Positions 44,903-56,328 of a stretch of 64,000 nt of DNA are shown piece by piece. The position numbers were made by a program, and so were the translations under genes. The DNA comes from Doryteuthis pealeii (Eukaryota; Mollusca; Cephalopoda; Myopsida; Loliginidae). The stretch is taken from assembly GCA_023376005.1 (NCBI GenBank), contig CM042151.1:79369807-79433806 (forward strand). The letters are read 5' to 3'. Position 1 is the first letter of the stretch. Each line of letters begins with the position of its first letter. The notes below the pieces were generated by a model. It did no database searches, was not told the origin of the DNA, and saw only the letters and a program-made list of their open reading frames with translations.

Positions 44903-44950
<48 letters not shown>
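43656..44950. repeat. Minisatellite, about 30 units of CATATGTGTATACAAATGTA + (TA)n
   Basis: Each unit is CATATGTGTATACAAATGTA followed by T/TT and a TA run of variable length. The total unit is about 36-58 bp, averaging about 43. Almost all unit-to-unit change is in TA-run length; a few units carry CACATGTG (44712, 44751) or a truncated core. None of the stop triplets occurs within the core, so all three frames on each strand stay open for hundreds of codons of Y/I/C/M text. These are not genes. Confidence 0.95.
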
Positions 44951-44951
<1 letters not shown>

Positions 44952-46400
44952 GTTAAGAATTAATGTAAAAATGAATTAATGGATGGAATAAGTGTCCCAA
45001 ATGGAAAAGCCTTCTTCAACTCCACTGAACTCTTTATTGAAGCATTGAATTAATATAATTATTATATAAGATATTGGAGAAGATAAAATGTGTCTTTCCT
45101 TTGTGAGCTTGTGTGTTGAGAAATGAAAAAAAAATGTTTCTATCTATCTATAGTTGTCTGTTTGACTTCTGGTAAAAGTTGCAACAATGTATACTTTTGA
45201 ATTTAAGATAAAAACGGTTAACTAGAAGATTTTGAATAACTTTTACAATTGTAAAAATAAATTAATAGAATTAAAAAAAAATATATTCACTTACTTCTCA
45301 GAGAAATGTATAGGTTATTTACTCAGACTTAAATTGATGAATGATTTAAGAAAACTATATTTTTTAAATCTAAATAGGTGAAATAGAATAAAATTAAATG
45401 TTTAACCTATAAAGTGTTATTTTTCATTTATTAATAACTCTAGACTGACTAATTTTAAGTAAGTTTGACATTTTTTTTAAAATTAATTATATACAAAGAT
45501 AAATGTTATCATTATTATAGATACTAGTACAAAATAAATTTTTGAAACATATTGCCTGAGGGGTGGTTGTAAAAAATTCAATGTCAGCACGTTTGTACCC
45601 TAAGTAAGTAAAATCCTCAAATTCATTAAGAGATTAAAAAATAAAACAATTTGAAATGTAAACTTTAAATATGTATTAAAATAAAACAAACTTTTTATAG
45701 ATATATAATACCAGTCATGTATTTATTAAAACTTGTTTTAAAAAACAATGAGGACTGTCTAATGTTGCATGTTCAAATTTTGAGTGTATTTATTCTATGT
45801 TATGATGATTTTGGGTAATGTGACGTAAGCAGTGATGTAATTTTTGTTACAGACAAAAACCGGAAGCGTATCTCCATTATTAATAGATATTACATAATTT
45901 GAAATTGTTATCATAAAGTGTTCACCTTGAACTTATTTCTTCAGGAAACAAAGTAAATATATGTAAATAGCTGTTGATAATGTAAAAATTCTTATGTTAT
46001 TATTCCAAATCTTATCCTCCTAGGATTTTTCTTAATTTGGAATCTTTAGAATGCAATATGGTGTTAAGTGTTAATTTCCAATTGTGTCTCACCAGATAGA
46101 TTCCCACCTTCAAATATTGTTTCAGAGCTTTAAATCGATGACCACTCGGCTTTTGGGGTGTTCCAGCAACCTAACGAATTATGTTACTTGACATATTGGA
46201 AAAAATTACATATATTGGGAAATATTATTAGTAATTTCTATAATCTAATGGACATCAAAGTGCAAATTTATTTATTTTCTGAGTTATGATATAAATCTTT
46301 GCGTATGCTTCTAAATTATTTAGTTAAGAATGTAAAAATGAATTAATGGATGGAATAAATAAAAGAATCTTTTCCAAAGGACCTCTCTTAAATATATTGT
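44951..46400. other. AT-rich DNA with no recognised feature
   Basis: No ORF above background, no match to the rest of the window and no RNA gene. Sequence around 46320-46365 (AAAAATGAATTAATGGATGG, GAATAAATAAAAGAATCTT) repeats the motif at 44966 and 25795, so part of it derives from the locus flank. Confidence 0.4.
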
Positions 46401-47340
46401 ATATGTATACATATACATATGTTTATGCATGTTGAATTAAACAAGACACATCTCCTGTTTAACAATTTTATTTGTGATTTTTTTTTCAAGTTTTCTGGCC
46501 AACTTTTTAATATTTGGGTGGAATTTGTGGATTGGTCCACCAAAGTTCATGTCCCAAGTACTTTCAGCACTTTGAAGTGCCATCATCAGGGGTGATGTGT
46601 TCCAGTTTTTCAAATTATATTGATGGATGTGGAGGCTGGAAGGAGGAGAATTGATGGGAAAGGTGCTATAGGCATTTTAAAATGTGTGTACTGCATTGGA
46701 AATTAATTTTATTTGAGGATGGTTTGTATTGCTTTATATATAAAGCTCCTAGTATTTGGAGTTTTTGTTTATTTTTTACTTTGTGCAGAATGTGTGTATT
46801 TTCCATTAGGATATTTCGCTAATTAGAATGGAGGTATGAATGTAATTTTAGGTGTTGTGAAATGGAGCTGTTATCTGTTAAATGGAGAGTTAGACGACGT
46901 GACAATGTCATTGAGGTAAAACTGATATAGGTATTTTCATTTTCTGGGAGACTGCAATCTCCTAAGGGATATTTAAATGTGTATACTACATTGGTCTTAT
47001 TAAGCCGACTTGTCTGGGGAGAGGAATTGTTGCGGACAACAAGGTTAGTTGTTTTGAATTTTGTATAATAAATAATCAATTTTACCTTATTATCAAGTGT
47101 GGTTGCAGTAACATTATTCCGAAATTATTTTTTTTAGTGCTATTTCATTAAGTTTGTAATTCCTGTGCATCTGATTGCAATAATAAATGTTATTTGAAGA
47201 AATATTTGCTGTTGTATGTTTTTCCTTGTGGCTAGCATCTATTTTTTGGATGGTCTGTTTGATTTGTTTGTCAATGATGTGATTAGGAAATCTGTTATTA
47301 CCCAGTGTTTGTTTGATGTTTTTGAGTTTGGAGTAGGATA
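46401..47340 (-). mobile_element. Penelope-like element 3' end with GIY-YIG-type domain
   Basis: On the minus strand, 47079-46819 encodes KLIIYYTKFKTTNLVVRNN-like sequence, then NVVYTFKYPLGDCSLPENEN, TYISFTSMTLSRRLTLHLTD and SISQHLKLHS. The order LVxRNN, VVYxFxxPLGDC, YIGFTxxTLSRRLxxHL and QHL is the C-terminal endonuclease region of PLEs. Here the YIG glycine is Ser and the expected Cys before PLG is Tyr. Sequence upstream in the element (about 47330-47100) shows ITDFLITSLTNKSN and stops. The 3' tail holds the CTGATGATGGCACTTCAAAG motif at about 46575-46595. RT is missing. It is a truncated, inactive fragment. Confidence 0.8.
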
Positions 47341-47344
47341 TACA

Positions 47345-47524
47345 TATGTATATATATACATGTACTAGCAGCAGCTACCCAGCGAAGCCTGGGTAAAAGG
47401 AGAAAAAGACATGACTTAATAGTCATTTGCAGATTTATTATTACTGAATAGTGAGTTTGATCCTCACAGGATGACCCATAAAAATCACCACGTAAAAAAT
47501 ATATTTTTTTAATCCGACCGGTCA
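47345..47524. other. Short segment with an ACCCAG...CTGGGT hairpin
   Basis: ACTAGCAGCAGCTACCCAGC followed by GAAGCCTGGGTAAAAGGAG forms a small GC-rich hairpin in an AT-rich setting. Similar CTAG...hairpin...GGGTAA phrases are often found at repeat ends in invertebrate genomes. The element type is not determined. Confidence 0.35.
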
Positions 47525-48745
47525 AGGAATTTTTTTTTTCATCAAAGTAGAGGGAATGATATCACATAATGATATAGTAAAAAATTTTAATTCAATGATT
47601 AACTATATTTTTTAAATAAATGATAAGATTTGCTAAATTTCAAATTAATATTTCAAAGAAAAAAAAATTAAATAAAGTAATCAAATTAATGTTAAACAAT
47701 AAAGAAGTAACATTACTAATTCAAAGTGTAGTCGATTGAATATCAAATTATTACACTACTACAAATTTGATAACAATTTGATAAAAATAATATACTATAC
47801 TAAGTATAGTATATTATTTTCTAAATCGAAAAGTGCACTGACTTGAAAATATTACAAAAAGAAAAAACTAAATGCAAAAAAAAAAAATTAAACTTACTTT
47901 TTTAAATAGAATTCTGAATGTGTTTAAAAGTTAAATATCAAATTACAGTACTGATTTTGGTACAAATACAGAATGGCGTGCAATAGATAATATCATTAGA
48001 ATTGTATTTTACGAATAAATAACATTAGATTACAGAAATTATCGAAGGCACCTAATTCTAACCTACTTATTTGAGTGTCTCAAAGTTTTCAGGAATTTCA
48101 GTGAAATGTAATAGGTAATCTAATGGTATTATCTCTTGCACACAATTCTGCATTAGTATCATGATTTTATTTGTGTTTCTAATATTAAGATAAATAAGTC
48201 AACGCGATTATTTTATGAATCATGGGTAACAGGAAAAATAAAAAAGGGTTTGTTAACATTGACGAACAATGGAAAATATCAACAGTACATAAATATGTAA
48301 ATTTTAATTTTTAAATAAAAAATAGTGCACAAGCATGAAACTTCTGTGGAAAATTAATGTCTCCTACTTAAAATATTAAATGCAAAAAAAATCTAAAAAT
48401 CACACATCTTATTAGAAAGAATTTTGTATGTGTTTAAAAGTTAAATAACAACTCATTTAAATGTCAAAAGTGTAACTAAGTGATTAATTCTTAAACTGTC
48501 CATAAAAATTGTATAATGAAAAAATAGATTGAATAAACTATTGTTTATCCTGCGCAATGAAATATTTACTACAACTTTTAATTAGTAAAAATGTAGATTT
48601 AATGTGAAAAAAAGAAAAGAAAAAATTGATTTAGCTTCAATTTGTTTCCTTTTATAGCAAGAAATGCCGAAAATAACAGAGTAGAATTTTAACATTATTT
48701 TATAATACTATTTAATTTTTAAATGTATTCTATAATATAAATCAA
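47525..48745 (+). repeat. Duplicated segment, copy 2 (partner 25845-27000)
   Basis: Same order and most of the sequence of copy 1. It includes the hairpin at 47786-47818 and an 80-base stretch near 47690-47770 (GTAACATTACTAATTCAAAG) absent from copy 1. Nothing here is coding. Confidence 0.85.
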
Positions 48746-48758
48746 ATCTTCTAGCTTT

Positions 48759-48799
<41 letters not shown>

Positions 48800-49394
48800 A
48801 AAAGCTAGCTAGAACTCCTACAAGAAAAAGAGAAGACATGTCCAGCCACTGAAATGAATTTATTTGCAGAATTTGTAAGTTTTTCACGTGCCACGACAGC
48901 TAAAATGGAAAACTTTATTCTATGTTTTAGTCAAACTCTAATTCTTTTCGTTTATTTCCTATTTTTATTTTCATTTCTTTTTTTTTAATTTTTACCCAAA
49001 CTGTTTTTACATACTGACCATGTGCTTACCTCCTGCTCCCTCTCCCTCTACCTCTCCTCTGACATTATATATCAAAAGCTAGCTAGAATTCCGATAAGGA
49101 GCATGGGTTTTGAAAATCAGAAGACGTGTGGACTTATACTAAGTCACAACTTAGATGATTAAAAGGCGCCGGTAACTTTGCACATGCAAATATGTCTAAG
49201 TGCATAAATGTAGGAGCTCATACATATACATATGCTGTCTGCTTGCAAAGAGCGGATGAGCTCTCTGGGAACCAAAAGCTGACCACACCGTCAATAGCAG
49301 GATTAGATTCCTTACCACTCAAAAAATGACAAAACCAGTTGAGAAGCAACTCTTAAGCCTTGATCAGAAACTCATCTAGAACAAGGAAAAGTCT
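48746..49394. other. Insertion in copy 2 of the duplication, with (TA)n
   Basis: Absent at the corresponding point of copy 1 (about 27000). A (TA)n run lies at 48760-48797. TCAAAAGCTAGCTAGAA occurs on both sides, at 48798 and 49073, as direct copies about 275 bp apart, which may mark the ends of an inserted unit. The part at 49180-49390 is of unknown type. Confidence 0.5.
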
Positions 49395-49844
49395 CATAAA
49401 AACGAAGCCCTGGTGATATTTAATGTGTATATATATTACTTTGTCATTAATTGTTTTATTTTCGAAGTTTCCTCCAGTCATACAGATTCACACAACTGCC
49501 CTCTCCCGACTCATCAGATACATTCGCATCTGATGAGTTGTGAGAGTTAGACACTTTGTCTAAGATCCATGAAAAAAGACTATAATGCTAAATCTCTAAG
49601 TCTTTTGTTATTTCTTTACTTATATATTTGCTCTGTGACTCTAACATTAAGACCACACATTGAGCTCTCAAACTGTGACAGGTTTTTTAAATAAAACTCT
49701 TGTGTCGTAAGGAAGATTTCTTCTCTGGACTTTTGGATTATATATATATATATATATATATAATATACCAAGCGTGTTGGTAAATCCTTGCGGTGAGAAA
49801 AAACCCAGCAAATAGTTTGATTGTTAAAATATACTACCAAACAT

Positions 49845-49879
<35 letters not shown>

Positions 49880-49889
49880 GTACGTCATT
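49395..49889 (+). repeat. Continuation of the duplicated segment, with microsatellites
   Basis: AACGAAGCCCTGGTGATATT through CATACAGATTCACACAACTG matches 27010-27105. After that come unrelated sequence, TA runs at 49740-49763 and 49843-49863, and an (AC) run at 49864-49878. Confidence 0.65.
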
Positions 49890-50325
49890 ATCATGTTGCA
49901 CAAGTAGCATGGATATCCATGACAATCTCTTGCCAACCTTATTTATCATTCATTGTCCCAGGTAGGTCCTCTCCTCAGCATCAAGTATCCTTGAACAGTT
50001 GGTCAGTGTAGGTCCTTGGTGGGAGGCCCATTTAGCATGTCCATGTGTTGGTGTCCACAGTAGAACATCACTTATGAGTTCGTCCTTGCTCCTCCAGATG
50101 GTTTGTGAGATAGGGGCAGGTGGCCATACAGCTGTGTCCTTGTGGAGTGCTGTTTCAACAACTTGTTCAAGATCACACACAGCATTCTTGTGCAGTCCCA
50201 TCTAGCTTATTCTCAAGGCGCCTCGTTAGGGTCCAGGTGGTGCAGCCATACAGTAGCACTGATACAAGCACAGCTTGGAAGAATTGTCGCTTTAACTTGT
50301 CAGTGAGATCGGATTTCCACATGAG
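49890..50325 (-). mobile_element. LINE C-terminal fragment, repeat unit 1
   Basis: Minus strand: WRSKDELISDVLLWTPTHGH, then HQGPTLTNCSRILDA, with LYGCTTWTLTRRLE-type sequence 5' of it. It covers the same portion of the LINE as 27150-27590. It is followed directly by a second copy of the same portion. Confidence 0.75.
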
Positions 50326-50755
50326 TGATTATCCCTTGCCAACTTTATCTATCATTCATTGTCCCAGAGAGGTCCTCTGCACAGCATCCAGTATCCTTGC
50401 ACAGTTGGTTTGTGTAGGCCCACATTAGCATGTCCATGTGTTGGCTTCCTCAGGAGAACATCACTTATGAGTTCGTCCTTGCTCCTCCAGCATGCCTTGT
50501 CTCTCTCACTCAGATGGTTTGTGAGATAGAGGGCAGGTGGCTGTACAGCTGCTTCCTTGTGGGGTGCAGTTTCCATGACTTGTTCAAGACCACACACAGC
50601 ATTTTTCTGCAGCTCCCATCTAGCTTATTCTCAAGGCGCCTTGTTAGGTCTAAGTGGTTCAACCATACAGTAGCACTGATACAGCCACAGCTTGGAAGAA
50701 TTGTCGCTTTAACTTGTCAGTGAGATTGGATTTCCATATTAGTGATAATCTGTAG
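50326..50755 (-). mobile_element. LINE C-terminal fragment, repeat unit 2
   Basis: Minus strand: ERDKACWRSKDELISDVLLR, KPTHGHANVGLHKP and YWMLCRGPLWDNE. It begins again at the 3' end (CCAACTTTATCTATCATTC) immediately after unit 1 closes with GAGATCGGATTTCCA. This indicates a tandem duplication of about 430 bp, or two staggered insertions. Confidence 0.75.
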
Positions 50756-51440
50756 TACCTAGTCTAGGCATATTATAAATATATATGGTGCTAATGTATC
50801 TCCTTGTAGGACTCCAGCGGCTATGTCAAAAAAATCTGTCACCATCAGGTGAGCGTTCCATTGTTTTAATGTCTTTGTAGAGCATCATTATCGCAACAAT
50901 CGTTTCTCTGGGGAGACTACGCCTGTAGTATTTGTTCCATTTTCCTTCTGTGTATGGAATCAAATGCCTTAGAAAAATCTACGAATAGCAGCAGAATAGT
51001 CTAGATTCTTTGCTCAAACCCCTTCTATGATCCTTCTATGATCCATCAAATAGTCAGGATCTGAGAAGTTGTGGATCAATTTCTGTGGAATCCGTTTTGG
51101 TTTTTCTTAATGATTTTCTCTATTTCGGGTCGGATGCGATTAAGAATAAGGGCATTATATATCTTAGCTGCAATAGCAGTAAGAATTATGCCTCTGTAGT
51201 TCTTAACGGTTCCGAGGTCTCCCTTTTTGGGGAATGGGAGGATGCAGTCTTTCGTCCATTTATCTATTCTATTTTGTCTATATACTGCATTGCATAACCT
51301 AAGCAGTATGTCATTGAACTTTCTCACCTTCCATACTTCGGGGGTATTTTGTCAAGACCTGTAGCTTTTCTACCTTTGAGTTTCTTTAAGAATTCGTTGA
51401 ATTCTTCTGTTGTAAAATCTCCTTATTTGATGTCTAGTTG
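50756..51440 (-). mobile_element. LINE reverse transcriptase, N-terminal to palm-A part
   Basis: Minus strand: KLKGRKATGLDKIPPK, FNDILLRLCNAVYRQNRIDK, FPKKGDLGTVKNYRGIILT, ILNRIRPEIEKIIKKNQNGF, then LLFVDFSKAFDSIHRRKMEQ (palm motif A with the first catalytic Asp). The YADD block seen at 27856 is deleted here. The sequence jumps from just after motif A to the C-terminal units. It is a dead copy with several stops. Confidence 0.8.
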
Positions 51441-51451
51441 TCCATCTACAG

Positions 51452-51485
51452 TATATATATATATAAAATATATATATATATATAA
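51452..51485. repeat. (TA)n microsatellite
   Basis: An interrupted TA run at the junction between the LINE and the PLE fragment. Confidence 0.85.
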
Positions 51486-51682
51486 ATTAAACAAAAGGCA
51501 CGTCTCCTGTTTAAGGATTTTATTGATGATCTTTTCAAGCTTTCTGGCCAACTTTTTTATATTTAGATGGAATTCGTAGTTCATACATATCCTGAGTACT
51601 TTCGGCACTTCGAAATGCCATCATCAGGGGTGATGTGTTCCAGTTTTGTTCAAAGTATATTAATGGATGTGGAGGCTGAAGT
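51486..51682 (-). mobile_element. Penelope-like 3' terminal fragment, second copy
   Basis: Matches the 3' tail at 46440-46640 (CTTTCTGGCCAACTTTTTTA, GGGGTGATGTGTTCCAGTTT). On the minus strand it reads CCCTGATGATGGCATTTCG, then AAGTGCCGAAAGTACTCAGG. No protein-coding part is attached. Confidence 0.65.
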
Positions 51683-52795
51683 ACATTAAATTCGATTAAT
51701 TCCCTGATTTTGGGGGTTTTTTTTTTTTTCGGCGGGGTGACAATATGATGGGGGAATTTAAGTTTGATTTAACCTGAAAACGTTTTAACTTAAAAAATTT
51801 TTTAAAATGGCCTAAATTAAAATTGTAAATTGATATTTATTTTGTATTTCAAATAAAAATTATGGTTTTAGCACCAGAAAAAAATTCCAGTCTCTAGCCA
51901 ATTACAAAATGACCGATATTAATAAACTTACCAAAAAATAAATAAATAAATAAATAAAATTATTCGCTATGTAAATTTTACTATTTAAAAAAAAATGAAT
52001 TACTTTCCATTAATTTAACGAAAAAAATTTTTTTATAAGTACGAAAATAAAAAAATAATAACAAGCTACATTATTTTTGAGTTTTAAGAAAATAACTTTT
52101 AAATTTTAAATACCCTTTTTTAGGCTATTAAATTCCAGGATATGATCTTTCAAGAAATGTAATAATTAGGATTTTTTTTTTCCAAATGGTCAAAGGTCAA
52201 CCTCCCCCATTCTGAATCGATAAAAAAAAATTTTTAAGTTTCTTTGACAAAACAAGCTAATCGATATAAAATTAATTCGCTGGAAAATAATTTGGTGAAA
52301 ATTTCATTAAAATTGAACCATTCCGTGATTATTGGTGATTGTTTTAAAATTAAGAAATTTAAAAAAATGTATCTCCCTTGGCAATACTTGAACAATGAAC
52401 AAAGCTAGATTAAATTGAAATAAGATAAACATTAGTAATTTTTTCTGTGAATAACATTTTACAGGTGTTTAAATTTTAATTTTTTTTTAATTTTTTATTT
52501 TTTTATGTGGTCTTCTGGTTTTGATCTTTCTGGAAATGTAAAAATTAGGGCGGAGATTGTTTTTTTTATACAAACAACCAAAGGTTGAAAATTCTCCAAC
52601 CAATTATAATTGATAAAAAAAACCCCTCTATTTTTTAAAGTTTCGTTGTTTTTTGTTTTCATTTTTTTTAAGTAAAGTAAACTATTCATCATAAAATTAA
52701 TTAATTAATGTATAAAGTGCTGAAAATTGAAAATCTCATCTTTTAAATTGTTTTAAGATTAAATTTAATATAAAGTTTTATTCTCTCCCTTTAGT
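51683..52795. repeat. AT-rich DNA with repeat fragments and a SINE empty site
   Basis: 51690-51800 matches the flanks of the SINE at 56458 (TTAATTCCCTGATTTT, GGGTGACAATATGATG, AGTTTGATTTAACCTGAAAA) but lacks the SINE. 52500-52620 matches 9620-9740. The minus-strand ORF at 52495-52692 is repeat-derived. No gene. Confidence 0.6.
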
Positions 52796-53528
52796 AAAAA
52801 TACACATACCTATCTATTTATTATCAAACTCTCAGCATTGAAACTAACAAAAAATACGAATGTGTAGCAGTTTAAAATTGATTACACTACTTATATATGC
52901 AATTTTTTATTAAAGAGATACAGGAATTTATTTTGATGATATTTCTTCATAGTTTCAATAAAATATCTTCCTTGGCCTCGTGCCTCATGATGTCATATTC
53001 TGCCCGTAGCTGTAGACTTTGGGTAAATACATAATTATCTCCCTTGAGTTTCGCTCTTTATAAGTTATTCTGCATCGATTAGAAAGGACGATTGTTTTAA
53101 TTTTGATTCAACCCGAAAAATATAAGTTTCTTTAAAGTATTCTCGTTTGTTTTTCTTTTTTGTTTAATATCGCATTTCCTTATTGAAAAAAAAAAGGTGA
53201 GACGAAAAGAGACAGAGAAAAGTAAGTATCACGGTCTTCACTTAATTTATTTGTTTACAAATTATCGAATAGGTTTTGCGAAAATACTTATGTTTGTTTT
53301 TTGTTTTTTTCTCTTACTAACGGAGAAAGAAAAATTATATCTTAAATATGCGAAAATATTGAATTTAAAAATATATGGAAATAAACGAATTCTTAGGAAG
53401 GCTTTAAAAAATAAATAGCACGTCTGAATTGACTAGATTCATCACGTTAAAAAAAAAAAAATTATAAGATATTTTTTAACATGCGAAAATATTAAATCTA
53501 ATAAATATGTAGAAGTGAATAAATACAC
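52796..53528 (+). repeat. Family 3 dispersed repeat upstream of locus D
   Basis: Full-length match to the copies at 9929 and 36691, with CTCGTGCCTCATGATGTCAT and GTAGCTGTAGACTTTGGGTA, which is an empty family 2 site. The ORF at 53197-53418 is low complexity. Confidence 0.8.
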
Positions 53529-53859
53529 TAGGTACCACCAATTTTCCCTGTGAAATCACCCCCACCCCCCGCCGACTCTATATTTAACACAATGAAACTT
53601 GCATACAGGTTAATATTATCTTGAACATTTTTTGTCCATTCGAAAGTAGAAACTTTTAAAAAAGCTACTGATGATTAAAAAAAAAATCAGCTTACAAAAT
53701 AATGAAAATTATGAATGAAAACAATATTTACATATTCGTACCGTTAAATCAATTGAAATTTAACGAAGCCAAAGATTTACTTTTGATGATATTTCTCCAT
53801 AGTTTCAAGGAAATGTATTTCTTGACCTCGTGTTCGATGATGTCACATTCTGCACGTGG
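53529..53859 (+). mobile_element. Family 1 5'-terminal fragment fused to family 3 sequence
   Basis: TAGGTACCACCAATTTTCCC at the start, then CACAATGAAACTTGCATACA and CGTACCGTTAAATCAATTGA. From about 53780 (TGATGATATTTCTCCATAGT) it is family 3 sequence. The same junction occurs upstream of B and C, so it was formed once and copied. Confidence 0.7.
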
Positions 53860-53867
53860 CTGTAGAC

Positions 53868-54930
53868 TAGCTATACCCAAAATGGGCCTAAAATGTGTTT
53901 TTGACAAAATGACTTTAGCCCGCCTACAGAAAATAATTTACCAAAAATCAGGGAATTATCGGATTTTAATGAAATTTTCAGTGTTTATTTATCAATGAAT
54001 GATGTTTATAATGTATTATTTATTTTACTTCAAAACTTTCTCATTTTTTTCAGGTCACTTAATTTTGACCCCCCCCCCTATTTTGGGGGCTTAACATTTT
54101 TTCGAGGTGGTCTTATAGTTTTCTAATTACAGTATAAATAAAGAGATAAAAGACCGAAGTTATGAATAGAAACAAACAAACAACAAAAAAAAGTTACGGT
54201 GGCTTTTCTATGAGAAAATAAGTACCGAAAATCGAAAAATCAAATGTAAAAAAATATTAAATAATTAATTTTTTGGAAATTTCTTTTTTACTAATTTCGT
54301 TAATTATTTAATGGGCTATTATCTTATAAAAGAAAAAAATATATATCAATATTTTTCTGCTTAAAAGGGGGGGGGTTCAATCGAGTTTTTCTTTAAAAAA
54401 TATATTTTGATGTAATAAAATAAGGTTTGCATTAAATAGATATTTATTTCTAGAATCAAAAAATATAACATTTTAAACTTAACATCAGGCTTTTCATATT
54501 TTAAATGAATTTTATATATTAATTTTTCATAGCAAAAATACTAAATTAAAGTTTTGAAATAAAATAACTGATGCATTATAAAATTCATTAATTGATGAAT
54601 CAATACTGAAAATTTCATTAAAATCAGATAATTACCTGATTTTTGGTAATTTTTTTTTTTGCAATCGCGAATGTTACATTAAAATTGTAAACAAGGACTT
54701 AAAACCATTGAAAAATAGACAGAATGGCGGATCGTGTCAAAATTGACCAAAACAAATAGTTTTAAACCTATTAAAAATAAACTGCATTTGTAATGATATT
54801 TTTCTTTTTTTAATGATGGTCATTATGTTACTACTTATCATTTTAGACAAAAGTTTGACCTTAAATAATAGATTTAATTAATTTTAACTCGTTTTTAAAA
54901 ACATAGCAGACGATTTTTTGGGTATACCTA
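53868..54930 (+). mobile_element. Family 2 TIR element, 1.06 kb, with 8-bp TSD
   Basis: Begins TAGCTATACCCAAAATGGGC and ends TTTTTTGGGTATACCTA, so the inverted termini are TAGGTATACCCAAAA with one change. The flanks CTGTAGAC (53860-53867) and TTGTAGAC (54931-54938) match at 7 of 8. The unoccupied target GGCTGTAGACTT occurs in family 3 copies at 10142, 36917 and 53004. Long subterminal inverted repeats (ATTATCGGATTTTAATGAAA / TTTCATTAAAATCAGATAAT) give it a foldback character. It has no transposase ORF. Termini and TSD length link it to family 1. Confidence 0.85.
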
Positions 54931-55214
54931 TTGTAGACTTAGGGTAAGTTATCTACCTAGAGTTTCGTTCTTTATAATTCATTCTGCATCGATTGGAAAT
55001 GATAATTGTTTTTATTTTTTTTATTTAACTTGAAAAATAAAGAATTCTAGTTTTTGTTTTTTTTATAATAACAGATTTCCTTATTGAAAAAAGATTAGAC
55101 GAAAAAGAAACAGAGAAAAGTAAGTGCACTTAATTTATTTGTTGACAAATTATTGAATAGGTTTTGCGAAAAGGTTTTTCTTTTTACTAGAAGTGAATAA
55201 ATATTCATGAAGAC
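54931..55214 (+). repeat. Family 3 tail upstream of locus D
   Basis: GTAGACTTAGGGTAAGTTAT, then AAAAAGATTAGACGAAAAAG, ending AATATTCATGAAGAC at the family 1 terminus. Confidence 0.75.
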
Positions 55215-55659
55215 TAGGTACCACCAAAATATGTCACATGATCAGTTTAGGTCATATTGAAGGAAGAAATGTAAATATCTTTTAAACTCGCAAAAAAGAA
55301 ATAACAAACATAAAGAGTTGTTACAAAGATAAACAGTTAATTCAAAGATCAAATTATCTGATTGGGGAAAAATTACTTACCGTTATCTTGAAAAATAAGT
55401 AAAACAGTCGGTTTTTACATGTTCAGGTTCTTTATTGATATTTTTTTGGCAGAATTTGTATTCATGGTTCTTTTACTAAAACAAACTTTGGCATAGAAAC
55501 TCATAAAAACGTTCTGATATAGAGATGGGCAATTTTGAGGGTGTAAGGGAGATAACCGCGTATTCCAAGAGATGAGAGCTTTTCTTTTTTCAATAAAATA
55601 GAAAACGTACATATGGAGGCCCGATTGTTATTTATAGTGAGATGATTCTATCTTGTATG

Positions 55660-55696
55660 TTTGAAATACCCGGATGTCAAATCCGGGTATTTCAAA
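55660..55696. repeat. Perfect hairpin, 16-bp arms
   Basis: TTTGAAATACCCGGAT, five bases, then ATCCGGGTATTTCAAA. It lies within the family 1 element. Confidence 0.85.
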
Positions 55697-56217
55697 GTAA
55701 AAGATAAACATTGTTGAATTGTTTAAATAATCACCGAAACATTTAATAGTGAATTTTAAAAGTATTGCGTCAATTATGATAAAAAAATAAAGTTTAATAA
55801 AGATTTATTTTTTAGTTTATGAAGCGCTATGAATTTTTGAAGTAAGAAAAAAAAAACATGTAAAATCTTTTTTTTTCTTGTTTTTATTTACTTTTTTTCT
55901 TGTTTTTATTTACTTTTTTTACTTTTTAATCATTAATTAACTACAAAATTTATTTTGTTGATAATTTTAGTGTTACATTTTCCTTGGTTTCTTCCCTGAA
56001 TAATTTACCACAGAAGTTACAAAGCTTTATTTATTTATTTTTTTTTTTTTTGTTATTTTCAAAATCATCGATAAGAGGAAGCACAAGAATGGAAAAAAAA
56101 TAATAATAAAATTTTGGTATATCAAGTAGTAAGATCTTATATTTTAAATAAATCTTTACTTTAAATTAAAAGTGCTGGGTATTTTGTCGGTTTTTTTTTG
56201 GGGGGGGGGGTTACGCT

Positions 56218-56328
56218 CTTTTACATTTTTCAGGCCAGTTAACTTGGAATCACGTATCTTTCAGAATCTGTTTTACGCCTCAAAGATACGTGATTCCAAG
56301 TTAACAGACTTGAAAAACTGTAAAAGTT
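56218..56328. mobile_element. Small palindromic element
   Basis: CTTTTACATTTTTCAGG...GTTAACTTGGAATCACGTAT and its complement ATACGTGATTCCAAGTTAAC...CTGTAAAAG face each other around a 20-base centre. There is no coding content. Confidence 0.75.

Noticed and set aside
43529..44979. Very long ORFs (up to 447 codons) rich in Tyr, Ile, Cys and Met on both strands
   Set aside because: They are translations of the (TA)n-containing minisatellite, which lacks stop triplets in every frame. No start context, domain or splice signal supports them.
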